Shown in pieces: positions 34,105 to 42,825 of a stretch of 64,000 nucleotides of DNA. This DNA is from Streptomyces sp. NBRC 109706 (lineage in GTDB: Bacteria; Actinomycetota; Actinomycetes; Streptomycetales; Streptomycetaceae). The notes beneath the pieces were generated by a model that was not told the DNA's origin, did not search any database, and saw only the letters and a list, made by a program, of their open reading frames with translations. The stretch covers positions 372,001-436,000 of the forward strand of contig NZ_BBOM01000008.1 in assembly GCF_000974485.1 (NCBI RefSeq), in the 5' to 3' direction. The position numbers were made by a program, and so were the translations under genes. Each line of letters opens with the position of its first letter. Within the stretch, counting starts at the first letter, position 1.

Positions 34105-35181
34105 GTGAGCCGACGATTCCTCGCCCTCTCCCTCACCGCCGTCTTCGCCGTGACCACGGCAACCGCCTGCTCGTCCGAGTCGGAGGAGGGTGGTGGCGGC
34201 GGTGGCGGCGACAACGCCAAGATCGCGTTCCTGATGCCCGACATCGCCTCGCCCCGCTACGAGATGTACGACGCTCCGCTCTTCGAGGCGAAGATCCAGG
34301 AGCTCTGCGCCGGCTGCGACGTCATCTACCAGAACGCCAACGCCGACGCCTCCCGCCAGCAGGAACAGGCCAACTCGGCGCTGGCGCAGGGCGCCGACGT
34401 GATCGTGATCGATCCCGTCGACTCCGACGCCTCGGCCAGCATCGTGAACGCCGCCCGCTCCCAGGGCGTGCCGGTGATCGCCTACGACCGGCCGATCTCC
34501 AGCACCCCGGCGGACTACTACATATCCTTCGACAACGAGGCGATCGGCGAGAGCATCGGCCAGTCGCTGGTCGACCATCTCGACGAGACCGGCGCCGAGG
34601 GCGGGCTGCTCCAGGTCAACGGCTCCCCGACGGACGCCGCCGCCGGCCTGATCAAGCAGGGCATCCACAACGCGATCGACGACAGCGGCTACGAGCTGCT
34701 GGCCGAGTTCGACACCCCCGGCTGGCAGCCGGCCGAAGCGCAGGACTGGGTGGCGGGCCAGATCAACAGGTTCGACGACGCGATAGCCGGCGTGGTCGCG
34801 GCCAACGACGGCACCGGTGGCGCCTCCATCGCCGCCTTCCAGGCCGCCGGCGCCTCGATCCCGCCTGTCACCGGGAACGACTTCGAGGTGGCCGCCGCCC
34901 AACGCATCGTCGCCGGCTACCAGTACAACACCATCTCCAAGCCCATCAAGATCGTCGCCGAGGCGGCGGCCGAGGTGGCCTGGCAGTTCGTCCAGGGCGA
35001 GACCCCCGAGGGGGAGGTCGAGCTGTTCGACACCCCGTCGCAGCTCTTCGAACCCACCGTGGTGACCCTGGAGAACCTGCCCGAGGTGCTGGCCGAATCC
35101 GACCAGATGGACGCCTCCGAGGTGTGCACCGCCGAGTACGCGGATGCCTGCACCGAGGCCGGCATCGTCTGGGAGGAGTGA
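34105..35181 (+). CDS. XylF/ChvE-type sugar-binding lipoprotein of ABC importer
   Basis: A 358-residue periplasmic-binding-type protein. A signal peptide ends in a lipobox-like TATAC (Cys22), followed by a Gly-rich linker. The peripla_BP_4 fold shows KIAFLMPDIASPRYEMYDAPLFEAKI, GADVIVIDPVDSDASA, VPVIAYDRPISS and YYISFDNEAIGESIG, close to the D-xylose binder pattern. It captures the substrate outside the membrane for the ATPase and permease that follow. The GTG start has AAAGGAAAG seven bases upstream. Its TGA overlaps the ATPase ATG by one base. The ligand may be xylose or another pentose/polyol. Confidence 0.88.
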   Translation: MSRRFLALSLTAVFAVTTATACSSESEEGGGGGGGDNAKIAFLMPDIASPRYEMYDAPLFEAKIQELCAGCDVIYQNANADASRQQEQANSALAQGADVIVIDPVDSDASASIVNAARSQGVPVIAYDRPISSTPADYYISFDNEAIGESIGQSLVDHLDETGAEGGLLQVNGSPTDAAAGLIKQGIHNAIDDSGYELLAEFDTPGWQPAEAQDWVAGQINRFDDAIAGVVAANDGTGGASIAAFQAAGASIPPVTGNDFEVAAAQRIVAGYQYNTISKPIKIVAEAAAEVAWQFVQGETPEGEVELFDTPSQLFEPTVVTLENLPEVLAESDQMDASEVCTAEYADACTEAGIVWEE

Positions 35182-35996
35182 TGACGGCCCAGCACCCCGC
35201 GAGCGGGGCGCCCGCCACGGCGACCCGGCCGATCCTGGCGCTGCGCGCCATCAGTAAGAACTTCGGAGCCGTCGCCGCGCTCACCGAGGTGGATCTCGAT
35301 GTCGCCGCCGGCGAGGTGGTCGCCGTGGTCGGCGACAACGGCGCCGGCAAGTCGACGCTGGTCAAGGTGCTCGCCGGCGTCCACCGCGCGGACAGCGGAT
35401 CGATCGCCTTCGACGAGCGGGAGGTGACCATCACCAGCCCGGCCGACGCGCACGACCTCGGTATCGCGACGGTCTTCCAGGACTTGGCGCTCTGCGAGAA
35501 CCTCAATGTGATCCAGAACCTCTTCCTCGGCCGGGAGTTGCGCCCCGGCCGGCTGGACGAGGTCACCATGGAGATCAGGTCCTGGGAGCTGCTGCGGCAG
35601 CTGTCCGCGAAGATCCCCACGGTGCGGGTCCCGGTCGCCTCGCTCTCCGGCGGGCAACGGCAGACCGTGGCCATCGCCCGCTCGCTGCTCGGCGACCCCA
35701 AGGTGATCGTCCTGGACGAGCCGACGGCCGCGCTGGGCGTGGCCCAGACCGCCGAAGTGCTCAATCTGATCGAACGCCTTCGGGAACGCGGCCTGGGCGT
35801 GATCATGATCAGCCACAACATGGAGGACGTCCGCGCCGTCGCCGACCGGGTCGTGGTGCTGCGGCTCGGCCGCAACAACGGCGTCTTCGACGCCGCGACC
35901 GCCTCGTCCGAGGAGATCGTCGCGGCCATGATCGGGGCGAGCGACAACGTGGTGTCCCGCCGCAGAAACCGAAGGGAGCGACCGGGCGATGAGTGA
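35181..35996 (+). CDS. Sugar ABC importer ATPase (XylG/RbsA-like single domain)
   Basis: A 271-residue ATPase that energises the importer. It has Walker A VGDNGAGKSTLVK, Q-loop VFQDLALCENLNV, signature LSGGQRQTVAIA, Walker B VIVLDEPTAALG and switch His in MISHNMED. Sugar importers of this class often use a tandem ATPase of about 500 residues. This one has a single domain, like several actinobacterial members. It overlaps the upstream binding-protein gene by one base and the permease gene by eight. Confidence 0.9.
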   Translation: MTAQHPASGAPATATRPILALRAISKNFGAVAALTEVDLDVAAGEVVAVVGDNGAGKSTLVKVLAGVHRADSGSIAFDEREVTITSPADAHDLGIATVFQDLALCENLNVIQNLFLGRELRPGRLDEVTMEIRSWELLRQLSAKIPTVRVPVASLSGGQRQTVAIARSLLGDPKVIVLDEPTAALGVAQTAEVLNLIERLRERGLGVIMISHNMEDVRAVADRVVVLRLGRNNGVFDAATASSEEIVAAMIGASDNVVSRRRNRRERPGDE

Positions 35997-37245
35997 CGTC
36001 AAGGCCGCCCAGGAGGCGGCGCCGCTCGACCTGTTGGACGAACGGCTGCGCAAGGGCGAGGGCATCAGGCCGGTGCTGACCGGCATCTGGGACCGGATCC
36101 GCTCCGGCGACCTCGGCGCGCTGCCGATCGTCCTGGGCCTGGTGGTGATCGCGGTCGTCTTCCAGTCCCTGAACTCCGTCTTCCTCTCCAGCGCCAACCT
36201 GGTGAACCTGCTGATGGAGAGCGCGTCCGTCGGCATCATCGCGCTGGGCGTGGTCTGTGTGCTGCTGGTCGGGCAGATCGACCTCTCGGTCGGCTCGGTC
36301 AGTGGCCTGGCCGCCGCGCTCACCGCCGTCACCTTCGTCCGGGAGGGCTGGCCGCTGCCCCTGTCCATGGCGGCGGCGATCGGCGCCGGCGCGGTGATCG
36401 GCTGGCTCTACGCCCAGATGGTCACCCGGCTCGGCGTGCCCAGCTTCGTGGCCACCCTGGCCGGGCTGCTCAGCTTCCTCGGCCTCCAGCTCTGGCTGCT
36501 CGGCGACACCGGCGCGATCAATCTGCCGTTCGACTCCGATCTGGTGCACTTCGCGCAACTCGCCTTCGTACCCGAGTGGTTGTCCTATCTCCTGGTGGTG
36601 GTCGCCGCCGGCTGGCTCTTCGCCACCGGCTACGGCCTGGCGAGGACCCGGCGCGCCGCGGGACTCTCCGCCCGCTCCACCACGCTGCTGGTGGCGCGCA
36701 GCGCCAGCGTGCTGGCGGGGCTCGGCTTCGCCGCCTGGTATCTCAACCGGGCCCGGGGCGTCGGCTGGCTCTTCGTCAGCTTTGTCGCCCTGGTGCTGGT
36801 GCTCAACTACGCGCTCACCCGCACCTCCTGGGGACGTTCGGTGTTCGCCGTCGGCGGCAACGCGGAGGCCGCCCGCCGGGCCGGCATCAATGTGGGACGC
36901 GTCTACACCTCGGTGTTCGTGCTCTGCTCCTCGCTGGCCGCGCTCGGCGGCATGGTGGCCGCCGCCCGGCTGGCGGCGGCCAACCAGTCCAGCGGCGGCG
37001 GCGATATCAACCTCAACGCGATCGCCGCCGCCGTGATCGGCGGCACCAGCCTCTTCGGCGGCCGGGGCAGCGCGTTCGCCGCGCTGCTCGGCATCCTGGT
37101 GATCCAGTCCATCTCCAACGGGCTGACGCTGCTGGACCTGGACTCGTCGTTCCGCTTCATCATCACCGGTCTGGTCCTGGCGGTGGCCGTGATGCTCGAC
37201 TCGGTGGCCCGCCGCTCCCGGGTCGCCCACGGCCGCGCCGCCTGA
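35989..37245 (+). CDS. Sugar ABC importer permease (XylH-like)
   Basis: A 418-residue permease with about ten membrane helices of the ribose/xylose (BPD_transp_2) family. Characteristic segments are SANLVNLLMESASVGIIALGVV, LVGQIDLSVGSVSGLAAAL and the coupling-helix region RTSWGRSVFAVGGNAEAARRAGI. AVIGGTSLFGGRGS is also conserved. It is the last gene of the operon, starting eight bases inside the ATPase gene. The 3' end carries a short tandem duplication over the stop codon. Confidence 0.9.
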   Translation: MSDVKAAQEAAPLDLLDERLRKGEGIRPVLTGIWDRIRSGDLGALPIVLGLVVIAVVFQSLNSVFLSSANLVNLLMESASVGIIALGVVCVLLVGQIDLSVGSVSGLAAALTAVTFVREGWPLPLSMAAAIGAGAVIGWLYAQMVTRLGVPSFVATLAGLLSFLGLQLWLLGDTGAINLPFDSDLVHFAQLAFVPEWLSYLLVVVAAGWLFATGYGLARTRRAAGLSARSTTLLVARSASVLAGLGFAAWYLNRARGVGWLFVSFVALVLVLNYALTRTSWGRSVFAVGGNAEAARRAGINVGRVYTSVFVLCSSLAALGGMVAAARLAAANQSSGGGDINLNAIAAAVIGGTSLFGGRGSAFAALLGILVIQSISNGLTLLDLDSSFRFIITGLVLAVAVMLDSVARRSRVAHGRAA

Positions 37246-37281
37246 AACGTGCCGCCTGGAGGCGCCGCCTGAAACGTGCCG
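37235..37281. repeat. Short tandem duplication across the permease stop codon
   Basis: A 20-base unit at 37235-37254 is repeated exactly at 37262-37281, a 27-base period. The first copy contains the permease TGA stop and the second lies outside the gene. It looks like a recent slippage or duplication event with no effect on the protein. Confidence 0.85.
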
Positions 37282-37306
37282 TGCCGCCCCCCTCGCCGCC
37301 GGACCC

Positions 37307-38206
37307 CTAACGGGCATGGCGGCGGGGGGACTTCCTCGCCCCGCCCCGGAACGCGCCACGCCACAGCAGCCAGCCGCAGAGTACCGCCATGGGGACGATC
37401 GGCAGCCAGGTCAGCGTGGTCGCGCCGAGCCCGTCGCCGCCGTCCGGGTCCTCCATCAGAACGGCGAGCAGCAGTGACAGCACCATGTTGTTGCCCGCGT
37501 GCGCCAGCGCCGCCGTCCATATGCTGCCGCTGCGGATGAACAGCCAGGCCAGCAGCATCTCCTGCAGCAGGAACGAGACCGTCCAGACCAGCAGACCGGC
37601 GCCGACGTTGCCGAACTCCACATAGCCGACAAACGCCAGCGGATAGTGCCACACGGCCCAGATCAGCCCGGTCACCGTGATCGAACGGAGCTGACCGCCG
37701 CCGATCCGCGGCCGCAGATAGCTGGTCCAGCCGAACTCCTCGCCCCAGTAGACCGGCGCCAACAGCGGCATCACACTCACCAGCAGCAGGACCGTCAGCC
37801 ACCAGGGGACGCCCGGCAGGGCATCGCGCAACGGGGCGAGATCACCGTCCCACAGCCCCAGCAGCACGGCCGTGCCCGCCGCACCGGCCGTGATCGCCAA
37901 CGGGCCCAGCCAGGCCGCGACATAGTAGGGCCAGGCGCCGCGCAGCCGCAGCCCGAGCCCCGCGTCCGCGAAGCCCTCCCGGGTCACCCAGCGCCGCGCC
38001 ACGATCGCGCCCAGCGCGGGCATGAAGGCGAACGGCAGCTGCACCAGGGGATTGACCAGGGACTGGCCCAGGGCGTTGGCGCCCAGCACCCACAGCCAGC
38101 CGCCGCCGAAGGCGATGGCGAAGAAGGCCACCAACCCCCTGCGCCTCGCCCTGTCGGACGGCGTCGGGGCGGCGTCGGGCGTGTCCAGGAGCGGAACGGC
38201 GGTCAT
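37307..38206 (-). CDS. CPBP (Rce1/Abi-like) intramembrane metalloprotease
   Basis: A 299-residue membrane protein with about eight helices. The CPBP motifs are EEFGWTSYLRPR (motif 1, two Glu), WAVWHYPLAFVG (motif 2, His) and LAHAGNNMVLSLL (motif 3, His-Asn). Relatives process CAAX-like proteins or peptides, or provide immunity to bacteriocins. Its start overlaps the ABC-2 permease stop by four bases, so it is the last gene of a three-gene operon with an ABC transporter. This favours a role in peptide processing, export or self-protection. Confidence 0.87.
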   Translation of the reverse strand: MTAVPLLDTPDAAPTPSDRARRRGLVAFFAIAFGGGWLWVLGANALGQSLVNPLVQLPFAFMPALGAIVARRWVTREGFADAGLGLRLRGAWPYYVAAWLGPLAITAGAAGTAVLLGLWDGDLAPLRDALPGVPWWLTVLLLVSVMPLLAPVYWGEEFGWTSYLRPRIGGGQLRSITVTGLIWAVWHYPLAFVGYVEFGNVGAGLLVWTVSFLLQEMLLAWLFIRSGSIWTAALAHAGNNMVLSLLLAVLMEDPDGGDGLGATTLTWLPIVPMAVLCGWLLWRGAFRGGARKSPRRHAR

Positions 38207-39801
38207 CGGCGGAACCCCTTCTCCGAGTCGGCGCGCTGTCGGGCGGCACCGGTGAGCAGAACAATGGCGAGCAGCAGCAGGGCGATCCCCACGAAGACGG
38301 CCGGATGCGGCCCCGCCGGGCGCCCGTCGTCCCGCACCGCGCCCATGAAGTCGAGCAGCGGCAGACCGTTGGCCGTCATGTACCAGACCGGCAGGTAGAC
38401 GGCCTGGAACGCGCGGCGGGTGCGGCTGAGGGTGCCCAGCGCGAGCGCCAGGGACGGCACGAACAGCACCCCGCCCACCCAGGCGGCGACCCCGGCCCCG
38501 TCGCCCGCCGCCACCAGCCGGACCAGCGCGGTCAGTCCCGTCGCCGCCGTCAGGGCGAGGCCGGCGCACCACTCCGCCAGGGTCCGCCGCACCACGGAGG
38601 GGCAGGCGTCCAACAGCACGGCGACGCCGTGCTCGTGGCGCTGCGCCCCCAGCCGCGACCACACCAGCAGCGGCCACAGCCAGGCGAGCGGCAGCACGAT
38701 CCGGCTGACCGAGTCGAGCGGGGCGACCAGCGCGGCCAGCGAGACCACCGCGACACCGGCCCACCACCACAGCGGGCCATGCGCCAGCAACCGCGACTCC
38801 CCGACGAACAGCCGAGGCAGCGGCCGGCCGAAGGCCGCGGGGGTACGCGGGGGACCGGCGGGGGCGGCCGGGCCCCGCGGCGGCTCGGGCGTGAGCGACG
38901 CCACGGCGGTGGCCTTCGGCGCGGTGCGCGACGACGCCCGCCCCGACCTGGCCGGATCGAAACGGTGGAACCACAGCGCCGGCAGCAGGGCCAGCGGCAG
39001 CGCGAGCAGTGTCACCGCCAGCCGCCCGGCGAGGAACCAGCCGTCCGGCGTGAAACCGCTCCAGACAAAGGTCCGCAGCGGTTCCTCCACCATGGTGAGG
39101 CCCAGGCTGAAGTCCCCACCGGACAGCGACATCCCCTGCCCCGCCAGCTCGTCGCCCATCGAGGCCGCGACCTCGTGCACCCCGGTGCCGCCCAGTGGCG
39201 CCGACGGACTCTGACCGCCCACCACCAGCAGCAGCCAGACGAAGAACCAGATGCCGTTGCCCAGGCCCGATCGCAGCACCGGCGTCGTCTCGAACAGCAC
39301 GGCCGCCGCCGCGGTCACCACCACCATCGGCAGGGTCAGCACCAGGAACGGCAGCAGCAGCGGCACCGGTTCGAGTGTCCGGTCCTCCGCGCGCGCCAGC
39401 TGCATGACCACGGCGGTGCCCGCCAGGACGACGGCCATGGAACCGAGCAGCAGCACATTGCTCAGGAACTTCGACGCCAGATAGCGCCACCGACTCAGCG
39501 GCGTCGCCGCCAGCAGCTGACCCACGCCCGAGGACTCGTCCCTGGCCACGCCGTTGCGCGCCACATAGAAGCCGCCGAACGTCAGCCAGAGCGTCCCGGC
39601 CAGCGCCGTGGCCATCCCGACGTAGTGGCTGTTGTAGAGGCCCCGATAGTCGCCCAGCTGCATGATCACCCAGCGGCTGTCGACCGACGGCACCGCCAGA
39701 CAGCCGAGCGCGACCGCCCCGGCCAGCGTTACCGCGTAAGCGGGCCGCCGCACCCGGTCCAGGAAGTCCGCGAAGGCCAGCCGGCCCGACGCCCCCCTCA
39801 C
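38203..39801 (-). CDS. ABC-2-type permease, 532 residues
   Basis: A large membrane protein with about twelve predicted helices in two halves joined by a Pro-rich linker (about 300-335, including LTPEPPRGPAAPAGPP). The N-terminal half has GGFYVARNGVARDESSGVGQLLAATPLSRWRYLASKFL, a typical ABC-2 coupling region. No ATPase motif is present. It overlaps the ATPase gene upstream and the protease gene downstream by four bases each. The pair should export a lipid, peptide or antibiotic-like compound. Confidence 0.82.
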   Translation of the reverse strand: MRGASGRLAFADFLDRVRRPAYAVTLAGAVALGCLAVPSVDSRWVIMQLGDYRGLYNSHYVGMATALAGTLWLTFGGFYVARNGVARDESSGVGQLLAATPLSRWRYLASKFLSNVLLLGSMAVVLAGTAVVMQLARAEDRTLEPVPLLLPFLVLTLPMVVVTAAAAVLFETTPVLRSGLGNGIWFFVWLLLVVGGQSPSAPLGGTGVHEVAASMGDELAGQGMSLSGGDFSLGLTMVEEPLRTFVWSGFTPDGWFLAGRLAVTLLALPLALLPALWFHRFDPARSGRASSRTAPKATAVASLTPEPPRGPAAPAGPPRTPAAFGRPLPRLFVGESRLLAHGPLWWWAGVAVVSLAALVAPLDSVSRIVLPLAWLWPLLVWSRLGAQRHEHGVAVLLDACPSVVRRTLAEWCAGLALTAATGLTALVRLVAAGDGAGVAAWVGGVLFVPSLALALGTLSRTRRAFQAVYLPVWYMTANGLPLLDFMGAVRDDGRPAGPHPAVFVGIALLLLAIVLLTGAARQRADSEKGFRR

Positions 39802-40682
39802 GGCAGCTCCCCGGGCGTGCCCGTCGAGCCGACGACGGCCAGATAGACATCCTCAAGGCCCGGTTCGACCGGTCGTGCGTCGAAGGACGGCGCCCCGTCG
39901 GCCAGCACCCGCAGCCGCACCCCGGCGTCCGTGCGGAGCATCCGGCTCACCAGATGCCGGGTCCTGACCATCGGCACCTGCTCGGGTGCGATCGTCAACT
40001 CCCACACCCGGCCCGACATCTCGCGCAGCAACTCGCCCGGCGAGCCCCGACGCACCAGCCGACCGCCGACCATCACGGCGATGTCCGAGGCCACCGACTC
40101 GATATCGGAGACGATATGGGTGGAGAGCAACACCGCCCGGTCGGCCGCCAGATCGCTGAGCAGATTGCGGAACCGCACCCGCTCCTCGGGGTCGAGCCCG
40201 GCGGTCGGCTCGTCCACCACCAGCACCCGGGGATCGGCGAGCAGACTCTGCGCGATGCCGACCCGGCGCAGCATTCCGCCGGAATAGCCGCCCAGCGGCC
40301 GCCGGGCGGCGTCGGTGAGATTCACCGTCTCCAGGAGTTCCCCGATACGTGCCCGCGCCGAACGGGCCGAAAGCCCTTTCGCCGCGGCCAGATAGGAAAG
40401 GAACTCCCAGGCGTTCAGCTGCGGATGGACGCCGAAATCCTGCGGCAGATAACCGAGCGCGCGCCGCAACGGCTCCGGCTGGGCGACGGCGTCCGCGCCG
40501 TCGAACAGCAGGGAACCGCTGCTGGGCCGGGTGACGGTGGCACATATCCGCATCAGCGATGACTTGCCGGCGCCGTTGGGGCCGAGCAGCCCCAGCACTC
40601 CGGGGCCCAGACGCAGTGTCATTCCGGAAACGGCGTGTCTGCCGTCCCGATAGACCTTTCCGATATCGATCAGTTCGAGCAT
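39798..40682 (-). CDS. ABC transporter ATP-binding protein
   Basis: A 294-residue ATPase of the ABC-2 drug/bacteriocin class. It has Walker A GLLGPNGAGKSSLM, Q-loop YLPQDFGV, signature YSGGMLRRVGIAQ, Walker B VLVVDEPTAGLDPEE and His in LLSTHIVSD. A C-terminal regulatory extension of about 80 residues follows. It is the first gene of the operon. I use the ATG at 40682; a TTG at 40700 is an alternative. A perfect palindrome lies 55-78 bases upstream. Confidence 0.9.
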   Translation of the reverse strand: MLELIDIGKVYRDGRHAVSGMTLRLGPGVLGLLGPNGAGKSSLMRICATVTRPSSGSLLFDGADAVAQPEPLRRALGYLPQDFGVHPQLNAWEFLSYLAAAKGLSARSARARIGELLETVNLTDAARRPLGGYSGGMLRRVGIAQSLLADPRVLVVDEPTAGLDPEERVRFRNLLSDLAADRAVLLSTHIVSDIESVASDIAVMVGGRLVRRGSPGELLREMSGRVWELTIAPEQVPMVRTRHLVSRMLRTDAGVRLRVLADGAPSFDARPVEPGLEDVYLAVVGSTGTPGELP

Positions 40683-40736
40683 GCCGAAACTCTCGCCCAA
40701 CGGCCCCTACCGGCACATCACGGCCGGGAGGGAATT

Positions 40737-40760
40737 TCTCTCCCCCGATCGGGGGAGAGA
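40737..40760. promoter_or_regulatory. 24-bp perfect palindrome between divergent ABC operon and two-component system
   Basis: The arms TCTCTCCCCCGA (40737-40748) and TCGGGGGAGAGA (40749-40760) are perfectly complementary with no spacer. The element lies 55 bases from the ABC operon start and about 55 from the sensor kinase start. That position suits an operator for one or both. With no loop and genes pointing away, a terminator role is unlikely. Confidence 0.65.
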
Positions 40761-40815
40761 GGAAATGGCCCACCGGGGGAGGTAGTTGTCAGAGCCCACT
40801 GCGATACTTCCCGGT

Positions 40816-42060
40816 GTGCGGATTCTTCTGCGCCCGCTCCGGCGGGCCGACACCTACCGGGGCTGGGCCCTGGCCATGGCGGGGGCGGCCTTCGGCCTCC
40901 CGGCCGTGGCCGTCGCGTTCGTGGCCGCCCTCGCCCCGGGCGACTGGGCGAGGGCCACCCGCTGGGCGGCCTTCGTCGTGCTGCTCGCGCTGCTGACCGT
41001 GGCCGCCGGCGCCCTGCCCGCCGTCCGGCGCCTGCATGTCCGGTTGGCCAACCGCCTGTTGAACACCGGCCTCCCCGCTCCGCTGCCCCGGGCCGGCTCC
41101 GCCTGGTCGGCGGGGATCCGCACGACGGCCTGGCTCGTTCTGCACCAGGCCGTCGGCTGGGCGCTGTTCGCCGGCACCCTGGTCTGTGTCACCAGCGCCC
41201 TGGTGTTCACCGGCGTCTGGATAGGCGGCGGGGACGACATCACGTTCTTCAACCTCTCGGTCCATATCGCCGCCGGGCCCGCCGGGGCGTGGACGCCGCC
41301 CGTCTCCGCCACGGCCCTCCTGCTGGGCGCGCTGTCGAGCGCCGCGGCCACCCGACTGCTGCGCCGCGCGGCCCCCGCGCTGCTGGGCCACGACCCGGAC
41401 GAACGGTTCGCCGCCCTCGAAACGCAGATACGCGAGTTGGAACAGCGCAACCTGCTGGCGCGCGAGCTGCACGACTCCGTCGGCCACACCCTCACCGCTG
41501 CCACCGTCCAGGCGGCCGTGGCGGGCCAACTGCTGGAGACCGATCCGGCGGCGGCCCGGCGGGCGCTCACCGCCATAGAGGAGTCCAGCCGCAGCGCCCT
41601 GGACGATCTCGACCATGTCCTCGGCGTGCTGCGCGAGGGCCGTGCCCCCACCACCCCCGAGCACACCCTCGCCGATCTCGCGCCGCTGCTGGACCGCCTG
41701 CGCCACACGGGCACCGACATAGACGCCCGTGCGGAGGGCGATCTCACCCGGCTGCCCGCCGCCGTCTCCCGCGAGGCCTACCGGATAGTGCAGGAGGGCC
41801 TGACCAACGCCCTGCGCCACGCCCGCCACGCGCCCGTCACCCTGCGGGTCACCGCCGCCGACGACTGGCTCGCCATCGAGCTGAGCAATCCGCTGCCCGA
41901 GCGGCGCATCCCCCGTGCGCCGAGGCCACGCGGTGGGCGCGGGCTCACCGGCCTGGGCGAGCGAGTGCGGCTGCTGCGCGGCGAGTTCACCGCCGGCCGC
42001 GACGCCAGGAAGGAGCGCTGGCGGCTCGCCGCGCGCATCCCCCTGCGGCCCGTCTCATGA
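40816..42060 (+). CDS. Two-component sensor histidine kinase (HisKA_3)
   Basis: A 414-residue membrane kinase of the NarL-partner class. Four membrane helices lie in residues 15-175. The phosphate-accepting His219 is in ARELHDSVGHTLTAA. The ATPase domain has the N-box VQEGLTNALRHARHAP and the G-box GRGLTGLGERVRLLRG. The signal is likely sensed in or near the membrane. The GTG at 40816 is used; a TTG at 40786 sits only three bases after GGAGG. It overlaps the response regulator by four bases and probably controls the divergent ABC/CPBP operon. Confidence 0.87.
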   Translation: MRILLRPLRRADTYRGWALAMAGAAFGLPAVAVAFVAALAPGDWARATRWAAFVVLLALLTVAAGALPAVRRLHVRLANRLLNTGLPAPLPRAGSAWSAGIRTTAWLVLHQAVGWALFAGTLVCVTSALVFTGVWIGGGDDITFFNLSVHIAAGPAGAWTPPVSATALLLGALSSAAATRLLRRAAPALLGHDPDERFAALETQIRELEQRNLLARELHDSVGHTLTAATVQAAVAGQLLETDPAAARRALTAIEESSRSALDDLDHVLGVLREGRAPTTPEHTLADLAPLLDRLRHTGTDIDARAEGDLTRLPAAVSREAYRIVQEGLTNALRHARHAPVTLRVTAADDWLAIELSNPLPERRIPRAPRPRGGRGLTGLGERVRLLRGEFTAGRDARKERWRLAARIPLRPVS

Positions 42061-42731
42061 CCGGCGAGCCGCTGACCCTGCTGCTCGTCGACGACGACGA
42101 GCTGACCCGCACCGGGCTGCACGCCCTGTTGTCCGCCCAGCCCGATCTGACCGTGGTCGGCGAGGCGGCGGACGGTGCCGAGTCGCTGCCGCTCGTCGAG
42201 CGGCTGCGCCCCGATGTCGTCCTGATGGACGTCCGGATGCCCCGCATGGACGGCATCGAGGCCACCCGCCGGCTGCGCGCCGCCGACGACCCGCCGAAGA
42301 TCATCGTCATCACCACCTTCGAGAGCGACGACTACATCTATGACGCGCTGCGCGCCGGCGCGGACGGCTTCCTGCTCAAACGTGCCCCGGTTCGGCAGAT
42401 CGCGCAGGCCGTCCGGCTGGTCGCCGCCGGCGACACCCTCCTCTTCCCCGACGCCGTGCGCGGACTGGTCGGCGCACGCGCCGCCCCCGCCGGCCGCCCC
42501 CGGCTCCCGGCCCCGCTCACCGGCCGCGAGACGGACATTCTGCGGCTGATGGCCTCCGGCCTCTCCAACCCGCAGATCGCCGACCACCTCACCGTCGGCA
42601 TGGAGACCGTCAAGACCCATGTCAGCAACGTCCTGGCCAAGCTCGGCGCCCGCAACCGCACCCAGGCCGTGATCTTCGCCTACGAGAGCGGCATCGTCAC
42701 ACCTGGCGAACGCGCGCTCGGCCCGCCATGA
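42057..42731 (+). CDS. NarL/FixJ-family response regulator
   Basis: A 224-residue regulator. The receiver domain has the acidic pair in LLVDDDEL, phospho-acceptor Asp58 in VLMDVRMPRMDG, Thr in VITTFES and Lys in LLKRAP. The C-terminal LuxR-type HTH lies at about 155-210 (LTGRETDILRLMASGLSNPQIADHLTVGMETVKTHVSNVLAKL). It is the partner of the preceding kinase (ATGA overlap). The nearest candidate target is the 24-bp palindrome at 40737. Confidence 0.92.
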   Translation: MTGEPLTLLLVDDDELTRTGLHALLSAQPDLTVVGEAADGAESLPLVERLRPDVVLMDVRMPRMDGIEATRRLRAADDPPKIIVITTFESDDYIYDALRAGADGFLLKRAPVRQIAQAVRLVAAGDTLLFPDAVRGLVGARAAPAGRPRLPAPLTGRETDILRLMASGLSNPQIADHLTVGMETVKTHVSNVLAKLGARNRTQAVIFAYESGIVTPGERALGPP

Positions 42732-42825
42732 GGGCACCCGAAACGAGGCGACCGCTCGACCGGCCCGTTCGGTGGGCCCGTTATTCGGCTGGCCCGGCCC
42801 GTCGGGGGGCTGGCAGGCTGCCGTC

